Assembly: GCA_030068075.1 (NCBI GenBank)
Contig: CM057826.1
Location: 77,101,312 to 77,165,311 of the forward strand
Length of the DNA: 64,000 nucleotides
Source of the DNA: Paguma larvata
Taxonomy: Eukaryota > Chordata > Mammalia > Carnivora > Viverridae
Direction: 5' to 3'
The notes under the pieces were generated by a model. The model ran no database searches, was not told where the DNA came from, and saw nothing but the letters and a program-made list of their open reading frames with translations. The position numbers and the translations under genes are program-made. Positions 1 through 13,968 of this stretch are shown here, one piece after another. Position 1 is the stretch's first letter. Each line of letters opens with the position of its first letter.

Positions 1-3000
1 CTAACATCTAAAAATAGCCCAGAAGTTGCACTCAGAGCATGTACATCCTGTACCACCAGCCTAGGAACACTAGACACCGTCACTGGATGTTGAAGCACTA
101 TGAATCAAAATATATGGGTAGCTATTATGGAAGTAAATGCTGATAGTAATGTCTGTGAAAGCAAATTGTGAAGATATTTGTTGGTATCCCAAGAAGTAAC
201 TATTTTATAAAAAGGCACTACTTAACCTAGATTGATGAATCAATTAGGAAGGTAAAAAGAAGAAATGAATAGGCTACACACACAGAGCAGAGTCTAGAGA
301 TCCTCACATTGTGTCTTTGCATGCATATCTCTGTCTTTATCTCTATCTCTTTCTGCCTCTATATCTCTACCACCTGATAGAAGCTAAAAAAAAAAAAACC
401 TTATTAAACTGATAAAATAAGTATCCTATCTAGATTAAAGAAGTCCTACAAATTATCAGTAGACTTTGTACATGCTTGCCTTATGAAACATAAAAAGTAG
501 TCTTTTGCATTTGCTAAGACTGAAAACTTCTGGTTTTTGGACACATCAATCTTCCGGTTACTAGATCAACAACTGTGAAGGAAATAGAGAATTGAAGTCT
601 AGCTGGGATCTCTGGACATAATTAAAAGGGCCCTGAGAATAGACTTTTTTTTTTAGCTGTCCACTTCACGATTGACATAAAAAATGTTTCTTTCTACATT
701 AAAACAAACGCTGTCCAATTATTCTGAGACAACTGTGAAGTGTATATGCAGGAAGATGTGTTATCAGAGTGTGTGTGTGCATGTGCATGCTTGAGAGAAT
801 AAGAAAGGAGAGAAAAGTATAAAATAGCATAATTGTCTGCTTGTCTATTGGAAGTTTGACTAATCTGCCATGGGTATAAAGATTGTCTCAAAGGATACCC
901 ATATGGGTAGCCTTTCACCATAAGTATAGAAAGCGGGCTAGCCAAAGAAACGATATTTTTGAAATGTGTTTATAAGTTTCCTTGGAGCTTTCATTTAAAA
1001 ATATTTCAAGTGTTTAGGAACAATGGTAAAGAATAAGAAATGGGGTAATAAAGAGTGATACTGTTCTGTCTCTGGATTTAGGAACTCCCAACCATGGCTC
1101 TGGCTAAAATATATTTCTGGATAATTGCTAGCATTACTTCAGAAGTGTTGCTAGGAGTGATGACAAGTGGTCAACTTGGCATCATGTAAGTATGATACTT
1201 TCTCAGGTTAACATCGTTAAGAGATAATCAAGTCACACAAACAAGCGTAAACATGGGGAAAATAAATTTGGTACCATCTATAAATAAAAACAAAAAGCCC
1301 TAGGCATGAAATCAATCAACAAAAACAATTTTTAAAGCAAAATATATTTACATCTTAAATTTACTCATTCTAACCTCATATGCGCACCAAAAAAGCAGCT
1401 TCTTTATTTCCTATGTCTGAAATGATTTTCCTTATGAGGTTCCCACCACCTGGGAAAGGACATGCTAGTCATTACTATTTTAGCTCCCTTTAGTGTAAAA
1501 GGTCTCTTTTCTTAATGTTCGACTGTAAGAAGGGTTTAAAAATGGCCTCTTCTGGATGACTCATTTTTCTTGCCCAAGATGAAGCAATGGAGTTCTGATA
1601 TATGAAGGGAAACTACCTGTGTCCCTATGGCAGGGGTAGCCAGAGTCTTAGATCCACCCACTGTCCACTGGATCCTCACTTCTCTCTGCTGTGGTACCTG
1701 TTCTGCTCTTTCCCTACACCGGTGACTCCTGTGCTGCAAATGGTTCAGTTTGGCCATTCAAGAAGGTGAGCTCCCAACTACTCTTGGAGTTATAGTCCTA
1801 GGCACAAGCCCCCTGTTTCACACTCTCTTATGCTGCAGCCTTTTATCTTATTCCCAAACCTTTGCTGATCCATATCACTTCCCTGGAAGGTGCAGGGACT
1901 TCCAGGATCCCTGCTTGTCACACAGGGGCCAAATGAATATGTCAAGGTATTCTGTATGGTTAATAGGGTAACGTCCTGGCCTCTTCTGCAGATGCTCCTC
2001 CACGCAGCAACCCTGGAGCACTTGGTCCCTTTAACCTGCTTTATAGCATTCTCTTACTGTTTAACAGGAAAAGCTGCAGGACCTGAAAGCTGCTAAAAAA
2101 AGATATAATCCAGGTTACTTTCTTATGATTTGGTGTGAGATGGAACGGAGAATATCTAGAGATTTTCATTATTTATGTCTTCCTGCAACTAGAGCTGGGG
2201 CTTAATCTTAGCGGGATTTAGTGGCTTCAGTTCCTTAGGGGAAGAGGAAGAAAAGTACCATGGTAATAAACCCCCATGAACTCATATGAGAGGCAGACGC
2301 TGCTATGAGAGAGAAAACTTGGGAGGTGTGATCCAGGTTATGTCCCCAGCTACTCGCTCAGTCCTGGTGCTTCATTTCCCCACAGGCCAGTTGTATTTAA
2401 GGCAACTTTGGGGACAAGGACAGAGATGGAGTACTGACCATTTGTCCTCCTATGGGGAGTAATGTCTGCTACTTTTGGCCCAGCAGCACCAGCCAAAGGA
2501 CAGAGAGCAGGTGAGGGCTTACCTCCTCATCTCTTCTCACCCAACAACACAGATTTTCTTCTTGTTTTTTAATCAGGTGCAGAAAAACTGAATACCATAG
2601 CTATTTGTCTCATTCCACAAGGCAGTCTGGCATGATCCAGAGCACCCAATTTCTAGTCTCAGTGTTGACACCATCTCCTATTCAAAGGCATTCCCTGAAA
2701 ACAAGACTCTAGCCATACCTCAAAACCAGTTCCGTGTCTTAAATTCAAATGTCATCCTTTTGGACCACAGTCTTCTTCCTTCCTCTCGTGTACTCCCTGC
2801 ACTTTCTTTCTGTTATTTCATAGAGTTCCTTGGCCATTTTGGTTGCCCAGCACATGAAGCTTCTTCCTACATTTGGGGGAGTTTCTTGGTGAGAGAAAGA
2901 GGCACTTCTTGTGTCAGAAACAAAATATGCCAAATATTTAGCTTCCTTGCAAGCTAGAATTTAGACACATAACAGCCTCAGCCATCAAAACCTCCTTCGA

Positions 3001-3439
3001 AGAATCTGAGTTGGGAGGTGACACAGGTGTGGAAAGTCAGAAATTCCAGGTGGGGCGAATTTTCAGGCCCCAGAAGCAGGGGTTTTGGTGGCAGCATCCT
3101 GTCTCCAGTGGGGTTGATGCTTAGCAGTGGTGGCGGTGGCAACATCAATGATCAGTTCTGTATCACAATTTGGACTTTCTTCCTGACAGTGTAACACTAT
3201 ACGGTCCTTTAGGTCTGGAGAGTCCTGTGATCTACCCAAGAACATATTCTGTCCTCTGTCTGGAGAACCCCTCCCAGCTCTCAACCCTGGAGACCTTTAC
3301 TTATACTTTGTCTCCATTTTGGCATTCCTCTATCATGAGAGTAGTGTTTTTTGGCAAACTCTACTCACTTGTACATCACTAACATAACTCCAATTTTGCA
3401 AAGACCAGTGTGTCTCCAGTTAGTAATACTCGCCCCATT
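1..3439. other. Intergenic, nothing recognised
   Basis: AT-rich non-coding DNA with only short, unsupported reading frames. 1500-2100 is somewhat less AT-rich but shows no homology I can name. Confidence 0.6.
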
Positions 3440-3800
3440 AGTCTCTCTGAAACTGTGAATGTCTATGTGACCCAGCCCTGGCCAATGAATTATAAGTAGA
3501 AGTCTACCAGGTGGGGCCTTCAGAATATAGAGGGTCAATCTCAGCCCACAAATGCTTGTTTCCCTTCACCTTCCCTTTTTACCTGTCATGCAGACCTGAC
3601 ATCTGAAGCAGACATTATGTAGCCATAAGAACAAGAGTCACACTGGAAGAGACAGAAACCAGAGTGAATCTGTGTTCTCTATGACTTTGTGAAGAGTCAC
3701 ACCAGATGTGAATTGCCTACTTCCAATTTCTTATTATATGAAATGAATAAATCTCTATTTAGTTAAGCCACTGCTGTCTGACTTCTGTTATGTGCTATTG
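3440..3800. mobile_element. Probable ancient repeat, family not assigned
   Basis: GTGACCCAGCCCTGGCCAAT near the start and AATAAATCTCTATTTAGTTA then AAGCCACTGCTGTCTG near the end look like an old LTR or L1 3' end. A stretch at 43255-43480 (CATCTAGCCAATCACAATAT) may be related. Confidence 0.35.
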
Positions 3801-3947
3801 AGTGCAATTCGGAGCCCCTTAGGCAATCGGGCCTTTAGCTGCCCTCACAACGTCTTTTATTTCCCTTTTGAAAACACATCAGCTAGTTGTAATTTCCTAT
3901 CTACTTATCTGTATCTTTACTCTTAGTTGTTAGCTCCATGAAGACAG

Positions 3948-4390
3948 TGGGTAGAGTGAGTTGAATTGTGTTCCCTCCAAATTATGTTCTAATCATAACC
4001 CCTGGGACCCCTGAATGTGAACGTATTTGGAAATATGGTTTTTGTAGATATAATCAAGTTAAGATTTGCGCAGGCCCTAAATCCAATGACTAGTGACTGC
4101 ATAAGAGAATGGAGAAGGAGACTGTAAAGATACAGCCAGGGAAGGAGGCCTGTGATGATGGGACCAGAGACTGGAGTTATGCTGTTATAAGCCAAGGAAT
4201 ACCTGGTGCCTCCAAAAGCTTAAAGAAGTAAGGAAGCATTCTCTCTCAGAGCCTTCAGAGATAGGACGGTACTGCAGATATCTTGATTTCAGATATACAG
4301 TCTCCAGGTATGACATAGTATACATTTCTATTGTTTTAGGCCATTTGCAGTTCATGGAAATTTGTTATGGCATCCCAGGAATGTAACATA
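3948..4390 (+). mobile_element. MLT1-type (ERVL-MaLR) LTR, degraded
   Basis: Collinear with the MLT1 LTR consensus as I remember it: the GTTGAATTGTGTTCCCTCCAA head, ATTTGGAAATATGG, TAATCAAGTTAAGAT, CCCTAAATCCAATGACT, GCCAAGGAAT, CTTGATTTCAGA, and an end with TTGTTATGGCATCCCAGGAA. It is heavily diverged, so it predates carnivorans. No internal region is seen. Confidence 0.75.
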
Positions 4391-4765
4391 GTGACCACAT
4401 CTAAGTTATTTAGATTTGCAACATGCCCTCTTATGTTAGAATCATCAACATGATTGTCTACAGCAATCATGTGGGGTAGATTAGAACCAGAAGAGATACT
4501 AGAGATATCTGCTTTGTGAGCTAGCAATTTGCGGATTCCATATTCTGTGTCCTGGCATATAGACATAGTATGCAAGAATCCAGAATTCAAGAATAGTTAA
4601 TAGATTTCATTTTGACTATCTAGAGTATTGTGTTGCATAAGATTCTGAAGCTGCATATGAGTCATTCGTTCCATTTATTCAATGCTTATTTGTAGAATTT
4701 ATATTATGTGAATACATCAGGTAATATTTTGGGTCCTAGAAATCCACCACACACAAAAGAGCAAA

Positions 4766-4790
4766 ATCAATCAATCAATCAATCAATCAA
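4766..4790. repeat. (AATC)n microsatellite
   Basis: About six uninterrupted copies of the four-base unit. Confidence 0.95.
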
Positions 4791-5380
4791 CTCCTGTCTC
4801 CATAGAGCTGGTAATGGAAAGAGAGCTGTGATGGATAAAAGACGTCTTCCATAAACAGGGGAGGGAAGAATTGAGGCAGGTTCCCTTATATTTGCTATCC
4901 TTCTAGATTGGATCTAGTCATGACATCAGATTTCCTGGCAGTTCCACAATTATGTGTATTTCTTCTTTAAAACTCATGTAAGCAACTCATTCCACTTAAA
5001 TCTATTGACAGGTCTTTCTTATTTCCATGGTGAAAGAACACAGTAGTGGCAGACCCCTTTGATAAGGGGGGCTGCATAAGTTTCACTGGTAGACCTAACA
5101 GACTGCTAAAACCAGAGGGAGAGTTAAAGACATTCTCCTGCCTGAATCAGAGTCTCTAGAAATTCTGAATGCACGTTGCTGAAGCAAAGAATTTTATTCT
5201 CCATTAGAGAGTAAAAGCTAGACATTGGAAGGTAGTGCAGACAAAATAATAGCTGAGGACAGTTTATCAAGAATAAAGCTTATATAGGGTTGAACATGTC
5301 TTTAGCTAAACTTCTGAGAAACAGTAGAAAAAAAGGTAAGCTAAATTTAAAGATTTAACCACTCTAATATGCAAACACAA

Positions 5381-5382
<2 letters not shown>

Positions 5383-5419
<37 letters not shown>
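5383..5419. repeat. (CA)n microsatellite
   Basis: About 18 pure CA units, likely polymorphic. Confidence 0.95.
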
Positions 5420-5420
<1 letters not shown>

Positions 5421-8400
5421 TTGAAAGGTTAACTTAAAGTGCTCCCTTGATCTCAATCAAGCCAGCTCTAAAATTTGGTGAGAGTCAGGAATTGACTGGA
5501 AACAGATGCTGTGTAGCTATTCTGTTTTCCAGACTAATAAAATTTCATTTCCTGTGACAATCCTAAATTCTCCAGTCTGTGTAGAGCAGGCATTTTTATA
5601 CCAACATGTCAGACACCTCGGTTCCTGTTATATCACCTCCTCTGGCCATATCTGAGGTCTCCTTTCAGCCATTTAAAGCAAGATTATTTTCTTTATTGTA
5701 ACTCAATTGCAAAAAGAGGAACTAGATCATAATTTTGGCTGGAGACTGAGGAAATCTGGGGATATTATGGTAGTCTCACCTTAGGTTTAAGGTGAGGTGT
5801 GGGTTCAGTGTGAATTTTCTGCTAAATATTTCAGTAAATATTCTATTCTCTGCAGCTGATATCTGAGAAATATGACTCTGGGTATTACCGATTTGATATT
5901 TGGAAATGACAGAACTGTCTTCAACTCGGCTTGTGACATCAGTCAAGACACTTAGAGCTACTGTAACTGTAGGGACTTAATATAATTACAAAGACCTCCA
6001 AGTGTGTTTAATCCACCTGCAGAGTTATTGGAAGGAAAATTCTGTCTAGATGACCTAAAAGCCCTTCTCAACTTCATAATGTGTTTTTGTGTGAAAAGGC
6101 CCTGAGGTCAGCCTACCCAGTGATACTAGGTACTGAATCTAAGATCTTACAGTGTGAAACTGTCTAGACAAACAATTTGTGACATATGCATACATTAATT
6201 TATGGCTATTTTTAAAAGTATGCAGTTTCCCTTTGGCCATGTAACCAACAGCTCTTAAGCTAAGCTCCAAGGTCATAGGCTGCCAATATACTTCATGACT
6301 CTCAAAATGCAAGGCCCTTCTTGGTTCTTATATGAAGGGAAATACAAATCCAAAGACTCTTATTTTCACTTAGGACTTAAAGCTACTTATGATTAAATTA
6401 TCAGTGAGCTATTAGAGTTACTTAAGTTTGAAATACTGAATTAGTGTTAACTGAGAATACTGAGCACTTAAATTTGGCATCCTACTCTGAAGACCAGCTG
6501 ACACACTAGGCTGTAAAATGTGGCAGATTTTGACTATTTCATTCATATATATAATTTGAATGCTGGAACTCAGGTATCAACATAATACTGTGTTAAAATA
6601 GACTTCATTTTTAAATGTTGTTCATTTTGTCTTTCCATTCTAACTTATTATTATCTTAGCTACCTTATTATCTGTTTGTGGTAGTATGGTAAATGCTATG
6701 TTAGTGCACGGCAATGTGTATGAGCATGAATAGTATTTTTGACCTATGACCCATAATTTCTGTAAGGACTAGACTGCACCTGTCTATGTTATGTGGTTTC
6801 AGTATGATCTTACCATTTCTAAAATCAGAGTGCCCCTCTCTCTATCTGTGTGTCTGCGGTGTGCATGTGTGTGTGCACATATATGTGTATTTACTTATAT
6901 GGTAGTACTTCCTTGTCTTCACCTAGTTTTCTTCTCCTTTGGGAAATGGGGTGTGGGTGGCATGCTGGACATGGTATGGAAGTTGGGGTTCTTTCAAAGA
7001 AGGTCATGCTAAAGAAGCCTGAGATATAATAATACAGACTGGATATAATGAAATAGAACAAGGTAGATAGAAGATAGATTCATAAAAGATTGATAATCAT
7101 GTTTTACATTTTAATTCACACCATCTTTATAATAATGTTAAAGTTACTTAAACATTATCTTCCTTGGAAAATTTCTATAAACATAAAATACATACATCCG
7201 TTTACCCTCTTTTCCCCTTCTATCATGTGAGGTATGATCCTTTACAGAGATATTTTTCAAGAGACCACAATACGATTTCCAAACTAGAAAACAGAACCTG
7301 ATGTAAATCATATGTATATACATAAGTGTGTATTATTTGTACGGCATTTTCAAGGCATTATATTTGCCCCATAAGAATGAGATAGGGAGGTTCTCATTTC
7401 AATTTACATTTGACTTCTCAAAGTCACCTACCTCAGAAATCATCCAACTGGAATAAAATGACCAAGTTTTCTAAATATGCAAAGTTGGCACCTAATCTTT
7501 AAAAATTATTTGATAATAGGAAAAAAAATCACTTTGGCAGTTGAACTCTTATTGGAAGAAGGAGGCTACTTCGTATTTTACTTTTCAGTCAAGAGACTCA
7601 GCTTGTCACACATCATCCCACCACACAAAACATAATCATGTACAATGTACTGTGACAGGTGTTTTTGAACATCTAGGCTCTCAAATTAGAGTTGTGCAGG
7701 CTACATGGTGATATTGAGAACAAATACTCGTTCTTGTGGGAGTGCATTTAATCACGCTGATGTACTTTACCATCTATTTAGAAATCTGAAATCACTCAGT
7801 GGTTGAGCTGCCACAAAAATTACTTTTAGACACGATACTCGTAAATGAATCATAGCTACGGTCTCTCTGTCATCCGCTGCATATATCAGTATTGGAGTAA
7901 GAGACATGGAGACAGTATTCTTCTGTAATGGGTTCTAAACAGTAAATGTGCTTTTAGCATCAATCTCTTTATTGAAGTAAATAGTTGGGGAGAGATTTTC
8001 TGGAATATAATTTAAGTTCATGTGTAAGTCAAGCACATATTATTTTTAGCTTAACTGTAACTAAAAAAGGCATCTGCTCTAGAAGAGATCCTCTTTATCT
8101 TTTATTTTCTCTAATTAGCTTTGAATGCCAATACAAAAACACATCTTTCTTTCTCCTCCATGTTGTCAGAGTCTATGGGAGGATGTTTCGATGTGGACAG
8201 CACACTAACATACCAAGAGTAACAAAACACACAACACAATTGCCTGCTTTATATCCGCATTCCTAATTTTCTTCATGATCTGCCTCAAAAATTAAGTGAA
8301 CTAAAATCAATTCTAATCACACTTTTACTTTGAAATCTTCGGTATTATCATAGACAAATTGCTCTGTAACTTATTTAAAATAGTTTTATGAATATAGGGA

Positions 8401-8490
8401 TTTATTAACCTTGCTGGTTGATAATTTTCCATATTTGATCATTTGTAAGCACCACCATGGGGTTGAATGAGATAGGCACATCCCTCAGGC

Positions 8491-8655
8491 TAATGCTTCT
8501 CAGAGTTTGGTCTTAAAATCTGGATATAATGCAGGTTCCTGAGTCGCACCAGACCCAGTGAATTAGAATATATAAAGGACAGGGCCAAGTAATGTGCATT
8601 TTGGCTAGCATTCCTGGTGATTTTTATGAATATTACTATTTGAGAACTGCTTCTT
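8491..8655 (+). mobile_element. MER5A-like hAT element
   Basis: TAATGCTTCTCAGAGTTTGG at one end and ATTTGAGAACTGCTT at the other, with AATGCAGGTTCCTGAGTCGC and GGGCCAAGTAATGTGCATTT within. Confidence 0.65.
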
Positions 8656-8714
8656 AGACAGATGCAGGTTTCATCTGGATATACTAAGCCAACAGGTAGT
8701 AACTGTTTAATAGG

Positions 8715-8850
8715 AAGGGAAATAGCATTTATTAAGTGCCCACCAGAGAGTATAGGTTATATCATTTAAGTTGTATAACAGGATTTGAAAGAGATATTAT
8801 TCACATTCTACCAAAGAGGACACAGAGCCTCAGACACTAATGCATTTAGA
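8715..8850 (-). mobile_element. MIR SINE, inverted, degraded
   Basis: AATAGCATTTATTAAGTGCC and CCAAAGAGGACACAGAGCCT follow the inverted MIR. It lies between a MER5-like element and an L1. Confidence 0.5.
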
Positions 8851-10340
8851 AAGATGGACTTATAAATAAATGGTGCTGAGAAAAATGAGCAATGATTTGG
8901 AAAAATATAAAATTTGATCCACACACAGGAGTGAACTCTAAGAAAATGACAGACCTACTGTAAAAAATGAATCTATAAAATACTAGAAAAAATATGAATG
9001 AATTTCCCTTTAATCTTATTGTAGGAGAAGTCTTTCTAACTATATCTTAATATCTAGAGGGAATAAAAGAAATGATTAATAAATTTGACAACAACAGCAG
9101 CTACTTGTGTATGGCAAAATAAAAAATCCACATACCATAATCAAAGTTAAAAAAGAAATGATACACTAAAAGAAAATATTTTCTTTTTTTAATGTTTATT
9201 TATTTTGAGAGAGAGAACATAACTTCACGTGCCTGTGAGAGGCAGAGAAGGAGAGAGAGAGGGAGAGAGAGAGAATCCCAAATGGGATGTGCACATAGAG
9301 CAGAGCCCCAACATGGGCTCAATCTCACTAACTGCGACTTCATGACCTGAGCCGAAATCAGGATTTGGAAACTTAACCAACTAATCAACTGAGCTACCCA
9401 GACATCCCTAAGAGAAAATATTTTCAACATATATCACAAACCAAAGACTAATATCCCTAAATAGAAAGAATTCTTAAAATGTGAAGGATAAAAAATTTTT
9501 AGAAAACAACAAATAGGAAGATGGGAAAAAGATATAAAAGACAATTTACAGAAACTAAAAGGATATAAAATAGTCCTTAAACATATCAAAAGATGTTCAG
9601 AATTACTAACGATTAGATAAATAAAAATTAAAACACTGAGGTAATATCTCTTGCCTATCAGATCAGCAACTCTTAGAATATATGACAACACTGATTCAGT
9701 GAGGCTGTAGGGAAACCATCTTATACATTGCTGCTGCAAATGTAAACTGGTACAACCATTCTAGAAGAATTTGGCAATTTCTAACAAAATTTTATATGCA
9801 TTTACCTTTGACCAAGTGATCCTGCCTCTAGGAATTTATAGCTCCAACGACACAAAAACACACATGTACAAGACTAGTCATTGTTGCATTGTTTGTATTG
9901 CAAAATATTGAAGACATTATAAATCTCTATAAAAAGTAGAGTGGTTAAATTGTGGAGTACTATGCAGCAGTAATAAAATGGATGAGAAAGTTATTAATGA
10001 ACTGATAAGGAATGATTTCTAGGATATAACATTGAATATAAAAAAGCAAACTGCAAGAATATCTATGCTTTGCTATCTTGTAAGAGAAATGGGACAGAAG
10101 ATAAAATATACTTATCTGTTCATCTATGCAAAAAAATATAGGAAGGACAAAAGAAAAAATAATGAGATAGGTTACCTATAAAGGGTGTGTGGGAATCAGG
10201 TGGAAAGAATGGGAGAATTGAAACAGGAAAGAGGGATGATCAGAGTGACATTGCTCTGAGTTGTACCCTTTCATAAAGTTCTGACTTTTAGAACTATGGT
10301 AATATTTCATAACTATTAATTTATTTTAATTTAATTTTAA
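8850..10340 (+). mobile_element. Old L1, ORF2 end and 3' UTR, split by a SINE
   Basis: Sense L1: AATGGTGCTGAGAAAAATGA, then ATGCAAAC-type nucleic acid motifs near the C-terminus, CACTGATTCAGTGAGGCTGT and TGGAGTACTATGCAGCAGTA. It is interrupted at 9184-9412 by a SINE and then runs into an AT-rich 3' UTR. Diverged and not coding. Confidence 0.75.
9184..9412 (-). mobile_element. Felid tRNA-Lys-derived SINE (SINEC type)
   Basis: Inverted SINE: T-rich tail, GAGAGA-rich middle, then the reverse complement of the tRNA-derived head (CAACTGAGCTACCCAG). The 13-bp duplication AGAAAATATTTTC flanks it at 9171-9183 and 9413-9425. It is inserted into an L1 fragment. Confidence 0.9.
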
Positions 10341-10744
10341 GATAAAATAAAATTAATCTACACTGCAAAAGCAATTCTAAGTGGAATATATAAACAGTAA
10401 AAAAATATACCCAATTGCAGCACAAATCAACAACATAGTAACACTGAAACAGGGTGGAGGAAAAGGGACCTAAGAAACTGTAAAACAATATTTTCATGGT
10501 AATTCTAAGGCTAAAGACTATACAAATATAGTACTCTAGTTAATGAATTTGTTTTTTACACAATAATGGGCTAGAAATTCTGAAAGTATATGTATTTTAG
10601 GACTGAGAAAATACATTAATATATTTTGTATAATGACATCTGGGTTTCTCTTATTGGAGAAAGGAATTATAAAGTAGGAAAAGGGGAAGGCTAGAATAAA
10701 CCTTGTGGTATTGGATTGGAATGGGAGGAGGTATCAGTTATAAA

Positions 10745-10793
10745 CTCTTGGACATGCACATACACACACATACACGCACACACACATACACAG
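10745..10793. repeat. Imperfect (CA)n tract
   Basis: CA repeat interrupted by AT and CG units. Confidence 0.85.
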
Positions 10794-10899
10794 AGATGGA
10801 TATCGAGATACAGATACATGTATATATGTGATTGTATCCATATTTCATAGCACTGTTCACTAACAAGTTCTAGAAGTAATGAGATTCCAGTAACATTGA

Positions 10900-12010
10900 G
10901 TACCTAGCTAGACCTTGACAAAATTCAATATCCATTATGATTAAAAGACAAAATCCCATAGCAAACTGAGGAAAAAAGAAAATGCCCTTAATTGGACAAA
11001 GATTATCTATAAACGCCTATAACATACTTTATGCTTAATGGTAAAAATATTGGAAGTTTCTCTTTCAAGATAGGATGTCTGGCATCAAGACTTCTATTTC
11101 ACATTACACTGGAAGTCCTAGATGGTGTTCTAAGTTAAGAAAAGTATTATAAGGATTAAAAAAGAACAAAATTATTATTTATAAATATATGGTTCTGTAA
11201 ATTAAAAAAATCTAAAGCAATCAACACACATAAAGGGAAAAACTGACAGTTAATACAATAACAGTAGGGGACTTTAATATCCCACTTACATCAATGAATA
11301 AATCATCCAGACAGAAATTTAACAAGGAAACAATGGCTTTGAAAGACACATTAGACCAGATGGACCTAACAGATATATACAGAACATTCCATTCAAAACC
11401 AACAGAATACACATTTTTTTTCAAGTGTGCAGGAAACATTCTCCAAGATAAATCACGTGTTAGGCTACAAAAGAAATCTCAATAAATTTAACAAGATTAA
11501 AATTATACCAAGCATTTTTTCTCACCACAATGATATGAAACTAGAAATGAATGGGAAAAAAATAACTAAAATAATCTACAATTACATTTTTAGTACTAAA
11601 AAGACAGATGGGCAAGTTTGCAGGATAGAAAATCAATACATACAAATCAATTTTCTTTCTAAATGACAAGATATAAAAAGAGTAAAATTTAAATAGAGAA
11701 AGCATTTACAATATTATAAAATATCAAATACCTAGGCAAAATATCCATTAAAGTATGCCCAAAACTTCTGCATATATATGATAAAATTTTATGAGATAAT
11801 CTTTATAAGATCAAATACCTAGAAACAAATCTGCTAAAGCATAAGCCAAACTGCTGCAGAGGGCATCATAAAACTTTACGAAAAAAATAAAGACCTAAAT
11901 AAAAAATTGATAAATATATTCTGTTCTCCATATTAATCTATAAATCCAATTTAATCCTCATGAAAATCCCAGCAGGATTTTTGCTAGGACATGTAAATCT
12001 CTTTCTAAAT
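10900..12010 (+). mobile_element. L1 ORF2 fragments, rearranged
   Basis: A reverse-transcriptase-region piece (10925-11160, including TAATGGTAAAAATATTGGAA) comes before an endonuclease/linker-region piece (11255-11560, including CACATTAGACCAGATGGACC and ACAGAACATTCCATTC). The order in an intact ORF2 is the reverse, so two fragments or a rearrangement are present. Confidence 0.65.
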
Positions 12011-12069
12011 TTAAGTGCAACAAAAATAAATGAAGAACTAAGCCCTTCGTGAAGAACAAGCTGGGAAGA

Positions 12070-12430
12070 CTCACTCTAATGGATGTTGTCTTAGTCCATA
12101 TGGGGTGCTATAACGGAATATCACAGACAAGAGAGCTTATAAACAATAAATCTATTACTTACAATTCTGGAGACTCACGTCGGAGTTTAATGTGCCAACA
12201 TGGTTCAGTGAGGGCCTTTTTCTGGGTTGTGGACTACTTATGTCCTCATAGAAGGGAAGGGGGCTGGGGACCTCTGTGGGATCTTTCATAAGAACACTAA
12301 TCTATTCATGAGAGCTCCACTCTCATGGCATAATCACCTCCCAAAGCCTCCACCTAGAATACCATTACCTTTGGAGATGAGGATATGAATGGGAGTTGGA
12401 GGACACAAATGTTCAGACCATACCAAATGT
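12070..12430 (+). mobile_element. Ancient mammalian interspersed repeat, family not assigned
   Basis: Recognisable as a common mammalian repeat (TTAGTCCATATGGGGTGCTA, GAGAGCTTATAAACAATAAA, AACACTAATCTATTCATGAG, GGCATAATCACCTCCCAAAG, ACAAATGTTCAGACCATA), though I cannot name its class with confidence. The chance 80-residue reading frame at 12049-12291 lies on it. Confidence 0.55.
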
Positions 12431-13757
12431 CAAAATTCCTATAAATCTATAGGTGGAAATGTTGCATTTCTTAACCTATGTAATGACTACATAAGTACTT
12501 ACAATATACATTAACCTATTCATTTAGGTTTATTCTCTTTATTTTGGAATAATTTCTACTGAGTTACATTTCACATTAAAAGGAATATTTGAACAGAGGA
12601 TTAAAAAGAAGGTTCGCACTTTCTGTCATTCTGTCATTCCAATCAAAGTTTATTCATGGGTATTAAGTATTTGGATTGCAAATGGCTCAAAGCCATTTAA
12701 TATGTGATTTGTTCAGTGGGTTTTTGGCTAAATGCTCCCTGACCCGAGTGGAGTTAGCTATACAAATATTTAGTGATATCATCTTGTAAGAATAGACTAT
12801 GTAAAAATTAGGACTTTTACTAAAATCTCTCTTTTATGTACAGATTATAAAACTTTTAAAAAGAGGCATGGAGTTTGGAAAAAGAATAAGTGGTAGAGAT
12901 GAAATAAAAGTCAAGTGATTGTAGAAGGTAAAACCAAGAAAGATAAAGGAGAAGAGACATGGAGAGTTTAGGCTTGGGAAGAAAAGATGGAAGAAGAGGT
13001 AGACACACAAAGATAGCTTGAGGGGAGTTAAAGTTACCCACCGGATTTAATTGGGGTATGAATCCTTTATGCTTTATTAATCTAAATATGACTGACAAAG
13101 CCAATTATATAGTCCTTTAACATAAATCAATATTATATAAATGAATTGAATCTGAGTAATAGCCATTTTCCCTAAATGGAGGTTTATTATTTTCAAGAAA
13201 ATACTTTCTGAAAAGCAGGAATTAATACTGTGTTTTCCTCCAGGATAAGATTACAAATTCAGATTTGGAGTTTCAGAGCATAGTTAGAAAACCAGAAAGG
13301 GGTAGTGTTTTTTCTATAATGTAGTTCCCCAGAGAAGCAGAGTGCTCTTAAAGTTACTTAGAAAATTTGAAATGGTCCATGATGATGACCTTTTCTAAAT
13401 CAAAAAGCAACAACACACAGGATTTGATTTCACTACAAAGGACACTTGACATTTTCTGAAACTTTTCTAAGCCCACCTTAATATTTCACTGTACATCATC
13501 AATGTGCAAGAGAAAAATAAATCTGAGTTTCAAACCACAAATGCTGTGGAGAAAAATAGCAGTTGTCAAATGTAATTTTGTCTCCAAGAATGAAATGAGG
13601 AACTTTTATTGTTATAAAGCTCCTACATACACATGTCAACACCATATCACCTACTCCAGAAATGGAATATTCATGAACACCATGCATATGGATTATTATG
13701 CTAGCAAATGTGTTACAAGAATATTGGCAATAGCAGACATTTTAGCAAGATCCTCAT
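12431..13757. other. Intergenic, nothing recognised
   Basis: AT-rich and without a supported coding frame or a repeat I can name. Confidence 0.55.
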
Positions 13758-13768
13758 TCAGGCCTTTT

Positions 13769-13968
13769 ATTTTTTTAAGTTTACTTATTTATTCTTGAGA
13801 GAGACAGAGAAGGTGCATGCAGGGGTGGGACAGAGAGAGAGGGAGAATCTCAAGCAGGCTCCGCTATCAGTGCAGAGCCCGACGTGGGGCTTAAACTCAC
13901 GAACCATGAGATCACCTGAGCTGAAATCAAGAGTCAGATACTTAACTGCCTGATCCACCCAAATGCCC
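13769..13968 (-). mobile_element. Felid SINE, inverted
   Basis: TTATTTATT tail, GAGAGAGACAGAGA middle, and a degraded head ending GATCCACCCAAATGCCC. Flanking duplication TCAGGCCTTTT / TCGGGCCTTTC (about 13758-13768 and 13969-13979) with two mismatches. Confidence 0.88.

Larger units (their letters stand above)
4391..8490. other. Intergenic, only microsatellites recognised
   Basis: AT-rich sequence. Apart from the AATC and CA microsatellites I see no gene, RNA or clear repeat. Confidence 0.6.

Noticed and set aside
11221..11666. Cluster of short frames with retrotransposon-like residues
   Set aside because: They are remnants of L1 ORF2, broken by stops and shifts. Not genes.
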